Assembly: GCA_013213915.1 (NCBI GenBank)
Contig: JABSRK010000116.1
Location: 1-9,797, forward strand
DNA from: Planctomycetota bacterium
GTDB taxonomy: Bacteria; Planctomycetota; GCA-002687715
Direction of reading: 5' to 3'
DNA length: 9,797 bases
The notes under the pieces are model-generated. The model was given only the letters and a program-made list of their open reading frames with translations, was not told the origin of the DNA and searched no databases. Positions 1 to 5,897 of the stretch are shown piece after piece; position 1 is the first letter of the stretch; each line of letters begins with the position of its first letter. The position numbers and the translations under genes are program-made.

Positions 1-276
1 TCAGGCCGCGAAGATCATAGGCCAGCCCAGCTCTCCGGCGGTGAGTGTCAGCGAGTGGCTATCGTACGCGCGCTTATCAATCGCCCGTCCCTGGTGCTTG
101 CGGATGAGCCCACGGGCCAGCTCGACAAGGCGTCGGGCGCCCAGCTGGCCGACCTGTTGGCCGGACTCAACGAGCGCCAGGGGGTTGGCCTCGTCACGGT
201 CACCCACTCAGAGCAACTGGCGGCGCGCATGCAGCAGGTGCTTACGCTGGAGGACGGCAAGCTCGTCGCGTCATGA
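1..276 (+). CDS. ABC transporter ATP-binding protein, C-terminal part (LolD/YbbA-like; 5' end outside window)
   Basis: This is the C-terminal 91 residues of an ABC ATPase, which hydrolyses ATP at the inner membrane to drive its partner permease. The frame is open from base 1, so the gene starts upstream of the window; the internal GTG at 55 is not the start because it lies inside the ABC signature. Visible in order are the signature LSGGECQRVAIVRAL (from about base 31), the Walker B and D-loop stretch LVLADEPTGQLD, and the switch histidine in TVTHS. This block order and the DEPTG.LD form fit the LolD/MacB/YbbA subfamily that pairs with FtsX-type permeases. Two small departures from the usual sequence are C for Q in the signature (SGGEC versus SGGEQ) and Q for N in DEPTGQLD. 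The stop overlaps the permease start as ATGA, so the two are probably translationally coupled. The substrate cannot be told from this piece. Confidence 0.95.
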   Translation, partial: SGREDHRPAQLSGGECQRVAIVRALINRPSLVLADEPTGQLDKASGAQLADLLAGLNERQGVGLVTVTHSEQLAARMQQVLTLEDGKLVAS

Positions 277-3200
277 CGGGGCGGACGCTGATCCTCCGCG
301 GCCTGCGTCACTTCCGCCGCACTCACGTGGGCGTGATCCTCGGCGTGGCCGTCGCTGCGGCGGTGCTCATCGGTGCGCTGCTCGTAGGGGACTCGGTGCG
401 CGCGAGCCTGCGTGAGCAGGCGCTTGCCCGCGTCGGCGGGGTCGGCGCGGCGCTCGTTGCCCACGAACGCTACGTCGGGTCGGACCTCGCCGACCGCCTC
501 GCCAGTGAACTGCAGACGGATGCGGTCGCTCCCGTCCTCTCTTCGCCGGGCTTCGTGTCCGTACCGGGACGTGATGGGAAGGCGGGGATCGTCAGCGTGT
601 ACGGCGTGGACGACCGCTTCTTCGCCCTCGGACCCTCCGGCACGGGAAGCGCCCCCGGCCCGGACGAGGCCTTGCTCTCCCGTGGCCTCGCCGCGCAGCT
701 GGGCGTGGCCGCGGGCGACACGATCCTCGTGAAGGTCGAGAAGCCCAGCTATCTGCCTCGCGACATGGTGATGTCGGACATCGACGAGGTCTCGGTGGGG
801 ATGCGCGTGACCGTCGTCGGCGTGGTCTTCGACGAGGACTTCGGGCGGTTTGGCCTGAACGCGACCCAGGTCCCCCCGTTCAACGTGTTCCTGCCGCTCA
901 CGTGGATGCAACAGGAGCTCGACCTCGAGGGTCGGGCCAACATGGTGCTCGTGGGGGGCGACGACGCGGATCTGGTATCGAGGGCGGACGAAGCGCTGCG
1001 CAAATGCTGGCGGATCAGCGACGCCGGGCTCTCGGTGCGCCAACTGGAAGACGGAAAGGTCGCGGAGCTTCGCAGCGATCGCGTCTTCATCGAGGGCGCC
1101 ATCGTGGACGCCGCTCGTGCAGAGGACCCCCAGCTGGTCGGCATCCTGACGTACTTCGTCAACGAGCTCCGGGCGGGGGAGCGAGCGACGCCATATTCCA
1201 TGGTGACCGCGCGCGGACCGTTGGGCTCAGAGGTCGCCGGGCTCGACCCCATCCCGGTGGGCGGTGTCTTCGTCAACGACTGGCTCGCGGACGATCTCGA
1301 GGTGAAGGTCGGCGACGTGCTGACCCTTCGCTACTTCCAGATGGGGCCGGGGTTGAAGCTGGAGCAGCGCAGCAGCCCACCGTTGGAGATCAAGAAGGTG
1401 GTCGGGCTCGAGGAGATGGCCGATCGCACGTTGACGCCGGATCTGCCCGGGATCACCGACTCGGAGAACTGCCGCGACTGGGACCCGTCGGTGCCCGTTG
1501 ACCTGGAGAAGATCCGCGACCACGACGAGACCTACTGGGACAACTACGGCGGCGCGCCGAAAGCCCTGGTGTCGCCGTCGTTCGCGCACGACCACTGGGA
1601 GAACCGGTTCGGCACCCTGACCGCAATTCGTGGTGCGCCGGATGCCGTCGTGCGTGTGTCCGACGTTGCCCGCTCCGTCGATCCAGCCCGGCTGGGCTTC
1701 TTCTTTGTTGACGTGCGTGGTCCCGCCCTCGCCGCGGGGACGTCGGCCACCGATTTCAGTGGCCTGTTCATCGGCCTGAGCTTGTTCTTGATCGTGTCGG
1801 CTCTCTTGCTGGTGGCGTTGTTGTTCGTGTTCGGTGTCGAGCAGCGGTCAACCGAGATAGGCGTCTTGCTCGCGGTGGGTTTTTCGCCGAAGCGGGTGCG
1901 ACGGCTGTTCCTCGGGGAGGCGTTGATCCTCGCCAGCGTCGGCGCGGTCCTCGGTGTCGGACTCGGCGTGGGCTACACCCACGGGGTCCTCTGGGGGCTT
2001 GGCACGCTGTGGCGTGACGCGGTGGGGGACACGACCTTGTCACTCCACGCGAGCCCGACGATGCTGGCGACGGGCATGGCGAGCGCGGTCTTCGCGGCCG
2101 TCGCCGCGATCGCCATCGCGCTGCGCCGCGCCTTTAAGCGTCCGCCCCTCGACCTCTTGAACAACAGGGGACCGCAGAGTGAGAGCGCTGAGACCAAGGG
2201 CCGAACGAGCCTCATTCTCTCCATCGCCTGCACCCTCGGCGCCGTCGCTCTCATGCTCGCCATGGGGACGGGCTCCACTCAATCCGCCATGGCGTTCTTC
2301 GGCGCCGGCGCGCTCCTTCTCGTCGCGTCTCTGGCCATCAGCCGACGTCTCTTGACCCGGCTTGCTTGCGGACGTGGGTTGGGGATGACCTCCATCACGG
2401 CGCTCGGAGTTCGCAACGCGGGACGCCGCCCGGGACGCAGCCTCGCCACCATCGCGTTGCTCGCCAGCGGCACGTTCCTTGTCGTGGCGGTGCAGGCGAA
2501 CCGGCTCGAGCCGCCCCAGGACCCGTCCGTCCGCACGTCTGGCACCGGCGGCTTCACCCTGTTCGGTCGTTCCACCTTGCCGGTCGCGCGCCGCCTCGAC
2601 ACGACGGCCGGACGGGAGGCCTACAATCTCGATGCGAACGACCTCTCGGGCGCCACCTTCGTCCCGCTGCGGGTCCGCGAAGGTGACGACGCCAGTTGCC
2701 TCAACCTCAACCTGCCGCAGAACCCTCAGCTCGTCGGCGTGAATCCTCGCTCGCTCGCCGGGCGTTTCACGTTTGCCGAGGTCGAGAACGACACCCATGA
2801 CCCGTGGCTGCTCCTCGACACCGATGAAGCCGACGTCGTCCCCGCCATCGGCGATGCCGCCAGCGTCACCTGGTCGTTGCACAAGAAGGTGGGGGACACC
2901 CTCGACTACCGCGACGAATCCGGGCGCCCGTTCAAGGTCAGGATCGTCGGCACGGTCGCCAACTCGATCTTGCAAGGGAGCCTGGTGGTGTCCGCGCGCC
3001 ACTTCGAGCGCCGGTTTCCATCGACGAGCGGCTTCAACATGTTCCTCATCGAAGCGCCCGAGTCACGTTCGAACAAGCTCGCCGCTCGTCTCACGTACGC
3101 GCTGACCGACGTTGGATTGGAACTCACGCCCACCGCCGACCGTCTCGCCTCCTTCAACGCGGTGCAGAACACCTACCTGCTGATCTTCCAGGCTCTGGGC

Positions 3201-3545
3201 GGACTCGGACTCCTTCTCGGAAGTGTCGGTCTGGGGATGGTCGTCCTGCGCAACGCGCTCGAGCGGCGGGGTGAACTCGCGATCATGGCGGCCGTTGGTT
3301 TCCCACCCCGCGCCGTGCGGATGCTGGTCTTTGGCGAGCATGGCCTGCTGCTGGCGCTCGGGCTCCTCGCCGGCACCGCGACTGCGATGGTGGCGGTCCT
3401 TCCGAGCCTTGGCGATGCGGGCCCCCCCGTCGCGCCCATGCTCTTGTTGGTCGCGGGGGTGGGGGTGAGTGGCATCCTGTGGACCTGGCTGGCGACCGTT
3501 GTCGCGACCCGCGGCCCCCTGATGGCCGCGCTTCGTGATGAGTAG
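273..3545 (+). CDS. FtsX-family ABC transporter permease, 1090 aa, ten predicted TM segments (YbbP-like architecture)
   Basis: This is the membrane subunit partnering the upstream ATPase. Hydrophobic segments lie at about residues 19-40, 497-518, 549-571, 597-617, 647-666, 671-690, 723-742, 968-993, 1019-1043 and 1055-1080. This gives two FtsX units (one TM, a large extracytoplasmic domain, three TMs) joined by an extra TM pair, as in the YbbP-type permeases known from E. coli. The FtsX core appears twice, as EQRSTEIGVLLAVGF near 523 and ERRGELAIMAAVGF near 997. The first periplasmic domain, about 455 residues, is roughly twice the second (about 225) and contains an aromatic/acidic stretch starting CRDWDP near residue 400. 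The ATG at 273 is chosen because it sits in the ATGA overlap with the ATPase stop and directly precedes a basic N-terminus and TM1. Relatives in this superfamily move lipoproteins, lipids or peptides or act mechanically; the cargo here is unknown. No membrane-fusion partner is visible in the window. Confidence 0.94.
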   Translation: MTGRTLILRGLRHFRRTHVGVILGVAVAAAVLIGALLVGDSVRASLREQALARVGGVGAALVAHERYVGSDLADRLASELQTDAVAPVLSSPGFVSVPGRDGKAGIVSVYGVDDRFFALGPSGTGSAPGPDEALLSRGLAAQLGVAAGDTILVKVEKPSYLPRDMVMSDIDEVSVGMRVTVVGVVFDEDFGRFGLNATQVPPFNVFLPLTWMQQELDLEGRANMVLVGGDDADLVSRADEALRKCWRISDAGLSVRQLEDGKVAELRSDRVFIEGAIVDAARAEDPQLVGILTYFVNELRAGERATPYSMVTARGPLGSEVAGLDPIPVGGVFVNDWLADDLEVKVGDVLTLRYFQMGPGLKLEQRSSPPLEIKKVVGLEEMADRTLTPDLPGITDSENCRDWDPSVPVDLEKIRDHDETYWDNYGGAPKALVSPSFAHDHWENRFGTLTAIRGAPDAVVRVSDVARSVDPARLGFFFVDVRGPALAAGTSATDFSGLFIGLSLFLIVSALLLVALLFVFGVEQRSTEIGVLLAVGFSPKRVRRLFLGEALILASVGAVLGVGLGVGYTHGVLWGLGTLWRDAVGDTTLSLHASPTMLATGMASAVFAAVAAIAIALRRAFKRPPLDLLNNRGPQSESAETKGRTSLILSIACTLGAVALMLAMGTGSTQSAMAFFGAGALLLVASLAISRRLLTRLACGRGLGMTSITALGVRNAGRRPGRSLATIALLASGTFLVVAVQANRLEPPQDPSVRTSGTGGFTLFGRSTLPVARRLDTTAGREAYNLDANDLSGATFVPLRVREGDDASCLNLNLPQNPQLVGVNPRSLAGRFTFAEVENDTHDPWLLLDTDEADVVPAIGDAASVTWSLHKKVGDTLDYRDESGRPFKVRIVGTVANSILQGSLVVSARHFERRFPSTSGFNMFLIEAPESRSNKLAARLTYALTDVGLELTPTADRLASFNAVQNTYLLIFQALGGLGLLLGSVGLGMVVLRNALERRGELAIMAAVGFPPRAVRMLVFGEHGLLLALGLLAGTATAMVAVLPSLGDAGPPVAPMLLLVAGVGVSGILWTWLATVVATRGPLMAALRDE

Positions 3546-3570
3546 CCCGGTCAGGACCCCCTCCACCTGC

Positions 3571-3597
3571 CGTCGGGGCGGAGACTGCCCCCCAACG
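3571..3597 (+). terminator. Possible weak terminator hairpin after the permease gene
   Basis: About 25 bases after the permease stop, GGGGC (3575-3579) can pair with GCCCC (3587-3591) around a 7-nt loop, and CGT at 3571 with ACG at 3595 through an internal loop. No T-tract follows, so intrinsic termination is doubtful. The position just after the operon end is the main reason to list it. Confidence 0.25.
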
Positions 3598-3728
3598 CCT
3601 GGGTACCAACCCCCTGGGGGAGGAATGCCTCTCGACGCCCGCCGTCTCTCAGGGTGTGATGTTCTGCATCGCGCGCGAGCGACCTGGTCGATATCGCAGG
3701 CTGCCCCTGAAACGAGTGCCAGGTCCGA

Positions 3729-3746
3729 CAAAAGAACAGGAGTTCT
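3729..3746 (-). terminator. Weak minus-strand terminator-like hairpin beside the tRNA-like sequence
   Basis: Read on the minus strand, AGAAC and GTTCT pair around TCCT and are followed at once by TTTTG. The stem is only 5 bp and AT-rich, so it is weak. It is listed because it begins about 12 bases downstream of the CCA end of the tRNA/tmRNA-like sequence on the same strand, which is where a terminator for such an RNA would lie. Confidence 0.2.
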
Positions 3747-3758
3747 GGCGCGTTACAT

Positions 3759-3795
3759 TGGTGGAGCCGGGATTCGATCCCGGCCCGCCGTTCCA
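3759..3795 (-). other. tRNA/tmRNA 3'-end-like sequence (T-arm plus CCA), probably a remnant or mimic
   Basis: On the minus strand this reads as a T-arm, CCGGG stem, ATCGAAT loop and CCCGG stem, followed by CTCCACCA. The loop keeps the T55-C56-R57-A58 pattern, and the CTCCACCA end matches the usual tmRNA 3' terminus. The fit is incomplete. The spacing from T-stem to CCA is about 3 nt short for a 7-bp acceptor stem, position 54 is A rather than T, and I find no D-arm, anticodon arm or matching 5' acceptor strand in the next 80 bases, which enter the PQQ-protein gene. The same bases form a perfect 8-bp inverted repeat with a 3-nt loop (3766-3784), so a simple hairpin is the alternative explanation. 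Confidence 0.25.
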
Positions 3796-3829
3796 TGACA
3801 CCCCGAAACCGACTGCCCGGTCACAACCT

Positions 3830-5218
3830 ATGAGATCAACGCACTCCCTCCCATATCTGTTCGTTCTGTTCGCTCTGACCGTGAACGTCACCGCCCAGCA
3901 GGACGGTGGCTGGCCTGCCTGGCGTGGTGCCGACGGCACGGGCGCGAGCACCGGCAACCCGCCCACCACGTGGAGCGAGGACAGCAACATCCTGTGGAAG
4001 GTGAAGCTCGTCGGTGACGGCACGGCCACGCCCATCATCTGGAAGGACCGTGTCTACGTCACGGCGGTGGTGAAGACGGACAAGGAGGGGGAGCCGAAGG
4101 AGAAGAAGTCCGGAGGCTCGGGTCGTGGCGGCCGATTCGGGCGCAGCCGTCGTGGCGGAAGCCGTGGCCGCGGTGGGTTCGGTGGGGGCGGTGGTGACAC
4201 GACGACCAAGTACCACCAGTTTCTCGTCGTGGCGTACGACCGAATGACCGGCAAGCCCGTCTGGAGCAAACAGGTCGCCGAAGAGGTGCCCCATGAAGGA
4301 GCGCACGGGACCGGCAGCCTGGCCGCAGCGTCGGTGCTGACCGACGGCGAGCACATCTACGCGTTCTTCGGGTCGCGCGGCATCCACTGTCTCGACCTGG
4401 ACGGCAAGCTGAAGTGGTCCAAGGACCTGGGCACCATGTGGACGCGCAACTCGTTCGGCGAGGGCTCGACGCCCGTCCTGTCTGGCAACACCATCGTCGT
4501 CAACTGGGACCACGAGGGTGATTCGTTCATCGTCGCGCTGGACAAGCGCAACGGCAAGGAGCGCTGGCGGACCAAACGCGACGAGAGCACGTCATGGGGA
4601 ACGCCCCAGGTCGCCATGGTCGGCGGCAAGGCGCAGGTCCTCGTCACGGCGACGCGGGCGTCACGCGGCTACGACTTGAAGACCGGCAAGCAGATCTGGT
4701 CGCTCCGTGGCATGACCAGCAACTGCATCCCCTCACCGATCGTGTCCGACGGCATCGCGTATCTCATGAGCGGTTTCCGCGGCAACAAGTTCCAGGCCGT
4801 CAAGCTGGCTGGCGCGAAGGGCGACCTGGACGACAGCAAGAACGTCCTCTGGGAGCGTGCCAGCGGCACCTCTTACGTCCCGTCCGCGCTGCTTTATCAG
4901 AGCAACCTGTACTTCTTGCGCAGCAACTCGGGCGTCATTACGTGCGTCGATTCCAAGACCGGCGAGCCTCACTACGAGGGCGAGCGCCTCTCCGGCATGC
5001 GGACGGTTTACGCGTCGCCCGTGGGAGCCGGTGGCCACGTCTACATCACTTCCCGCACGGGCGTCACCAAGGTCATCAAGGCCGGCGCCAAGCCCGAGGT
5101 CGTCGCCACCAATGAGTTGGATGACACGATCGACGGCAGCGCTGCGGTCGTCGGCGACGTCATCTACTTCCGCGGCCGCCAGAACCTCTACTGCATCGGC
5201 GCGACGAAGGGCAACTGA
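3830..5218 (+). CDS. Secreted PQQ-like beta-propeller repeat protein with Gly/Arg-rich insert
   Basis: A 462-residue exported protein. The signal peptide is MRSTHS, a hydrophobic core LPYLFVLFALTV, and probable cleavage near residue 22 (NVTA before QQ). The mature part begins with WPAWRGADGTG, characteristic of planctomycete PQQ-like proteins, followed by propeller repeats of the type GxxxW and A-x-D-x-x-T/N-G-K: YDRMTGKPVWSKQ (136-148), LDLDGKLKWSKDL (188-200), ALDKRNGKERWRT (236-248), YDLKTGKQIWSLR (281-293) and CVDSKTGEP (372-380). Residues 94-122 form a low-complexity Gly/Arg/Ser insert with RGG repeats. ATG 3830 is preferred because the signal peptide begins there. The frame stays open back to an ATG at 3656, but that extension runs through the tRNA-like hairpin and would bury the signal peptide. 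No clear Shine-Dalgarno is visible. It could be a BamB-like scaffold or a quinoprotein-dehydrogenase relative; the propeller fold is confident, an enzymatic role is not. Confidence 0.9.
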   Translation: MRSTHSLPYLFVLFALTVNVTAQQDGGWPAWRGADGTGASTGNPPTTWSEDSNILWKVKLVGDGTATPIIWKDRVYVTAVVKTDKEGEPKEKKSGGSGRGGRFGRSRRGGSRGRGGFGGGGGDTTTKYHQFLVVAYDRMTGKPVWSKQVAEEVPHEGAHGTGSLAAASVLTDGEHIYAFFGSRGIHCLDLDGKLKWSKDLGTMWTRNSFGEGSTPVLSGNTIVVNWDHEGDSFIVALDKRNGKERWRTKRDESTSWGTPQVAMVGGKAQVLVTATRASRGYDLKTGKQIWSLRGMTSNCIPSPIVSDGIAYLMSGFRGNKFQAVKLAGAKGDLDDSKNVLWERASGTSYVPSALLYQSNLYFLRSNSGVITCVDSKTGEPHYEGERLSGMRTVYASPVGAGGHVYITSRTGVTKVIKAGAKPEVVATNELDDTIDGSAAVVGDVIYFRGRQNLYCIGATKGN

Positions 5219-5243
5219 CCGCGTCACGTCGCCACTCAGAGCA

Positions 5244-5269
5244 TGAGTTGCAGGGGAACCCGCAGCTCA
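5244..5269. terminator. Hairpin between convergent genes, likely bidirectional terminator
   Basis: TGAGTTGC (5244-5251) pairs with GCAGCTCA (5262-5269) with one G-U pair, and inside it GGG (5253-5255) pairs with CCC (5259-5261) around a GAA loop, leaving A5252 bulged. The stem has 11 pairs and sits in the 64-bp gap between the stops of the convergent propeller and msrB genes. Neither strand has a T-tract after it, so it may act with Rho or as an mRNA 3'-end stabiliser rather than as a classic intrinsic terminator. Confidence 0.5.
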
Positions 5270-5282
5270 GGCGCGTCCCGGC

Positions 5283-5819
5283 TTACTTGCCGTCGTCCTT
5301 TTTCTCCCGCAGGACGAGGCAGACCGAGTTGATGCAGTAGCGCTGGCCGGTGGGCGGCGGGCCGTCATCGAAGACGTGGCCCAGGTGTGAGTCGCAGCGG
5401 GCACAGCGCACCTCGGTGCGGGCGTATCCAAGGTTGTAGTCCACGTTGGTGGTGAGGGCGTTCTTCATCGGCGCGAAGAAGGCAGGCCAGCCGCAGGCCG
5501 AGTCGAACTTGGCGTCGGAGACGAACAGCTTCTGTCCGCAGGCCGCGCAGGCGTAGGTGCCCGGGGTCTTTGTCTTGTCGTACTTGCCGGTGAAGGCCCG
5601 CTCCGTGCCAGCCTGACGCAGGACGTAGTACTGCTCGGGAGTCAGCCGCTTCTTCCATTCCTCGTCGGAGAGCCTGACCTTGCTGTCTTCCATCTTCAGG
5701 TCCTTCGGGGCGCTGTTGGACTCGTGGGGGGTGGGCTGCGGGGTCGGGACGGGAGCTTGCGAGTCGGAGCTGCAGCCGTTGACTAAGCCGAGGAGGGTGA
5801 TCAGAACCGTGACTCTCAT
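5283..5819 (-). CDS. msrB: Peptide-methionine (R)-S-oxide reductase MsrB, predicted lipoprotein
   Basis: This enzyme reduces methionine-R-sulfoxide in oxidised proteins. The family hallmarks are all present in the 178-residue product: zinc-binding CAAC (C91, C94) and CARC (C139, C142), the CGWPAF motif (C109, the usual place of a recycling cysteine), the HLGHVFDDGP stretch (145-154), and RYCINS with catalytic C162. An N-terminal hydrophobic stretch ending LVNG-C16 is a lipobox-like signal, followed by a Pro/Thr/Gln-rich linker (about 17-40), so the catalytic domain is probably tethered outside the cytoplasmic membrane. The N at position -2 is not the commonest lipobox residue. An extra cysteine (C167) lies five residues after the catalytic one, where the family usually has a small non-cysteine residue. 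The ATG at 5819 is supported by the signal peptide and a GAGG ribosome-binding site 7 bases upstream. No MsrA or thioredoxin-like gene is adjacent, so the electron donor is unknown. Confidence 0.97.
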   Translation of the reverse strand: MRVTVLITLLGLVNGCSSDSQAPVPTPQPTPHESNSAPKDLKMEDSKVRLSDEEWKKRLTPEQYYVLRQAGTERAFTGKYDKTKTPGTYACAACGQKLFVSDAKFDSACGWPAFFAPMKNALTTNVDYNLGYARTEVRCARCDSHLGHVFDDGPPPTGQRYCINSVCLVLREKKDDGK

Positions 5820-5897
5820 GGGGTGACCTCGATCGGTTCCACGAATTCATCCTAACCACCCGGACCCCGCCGGGACCACTGCTGTAGGCTAGGTTCA
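5820..5897. promoter_or_regulatory. Divergent promoter region between msrB and the MBL-fold gene
   Basis: These 78 bases must hold the start signals of both divergent genes. On the msrB side GAGG lies 7 bases before its ATG. On the MBL side, TAGGCT (5885-5890) ends 7 bases before ATG 5898 and could be a -10 element for a leaderless or nearly leaderless transcript; no good -35 is seen. A CCCGG/CCGGG hairpin (5859-5863 with 5870-5874, 6-nt loop) lies in the middle and could be an operator or be incidental. Shared regulation of the two genes is possible but not shown. Confidence 0.4.

Noticed and set aside
48..1043. A 331-codon minus-strand open frame opposite the ATPase/permease junction
   Set aside because: Low-complexity Arg/Asp/His composition and no motif; it lies antisense to well-supported ABC genes.
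2040..3002. A 320-codon minus-strand open frame opposite the permease
   Set aside because: Antisense shadow of a GC-rich gene; the plus frame encodes clear membrane segments and FtsX motifs through this region.
3750..3760. TACATT as a -10 element for the propeller gene
   Set aside because: Only four of six consensus matches and no -35 element at 16-18 bases upstream.
3551..3796. An 81-codon minus-strand open frame in the gap after the permease
   Set aside because: No recognisable domain or ribosome-binding site; it begins inside the tRNA-like sequence and overlaps hairpins, so it is more likely chance.
3656..3829. In-frame N-terminal extension of the propeller protein from ATG 3656
   Set aside because: The extension has no signal peptide, passes through the tRNA-like hairpin, and would place the obvious signal peptide about 58 residues inside the protein.
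3759..3840. A complete minus-strand tRNA ending at the CCA
   Set aside because: I tried Asp (GTC) and Met (CAT) anticodon placements; neither gives a paired anticodon stem, and no 5' acceptor strand matches, so only the 3'-end resemblance is kept.
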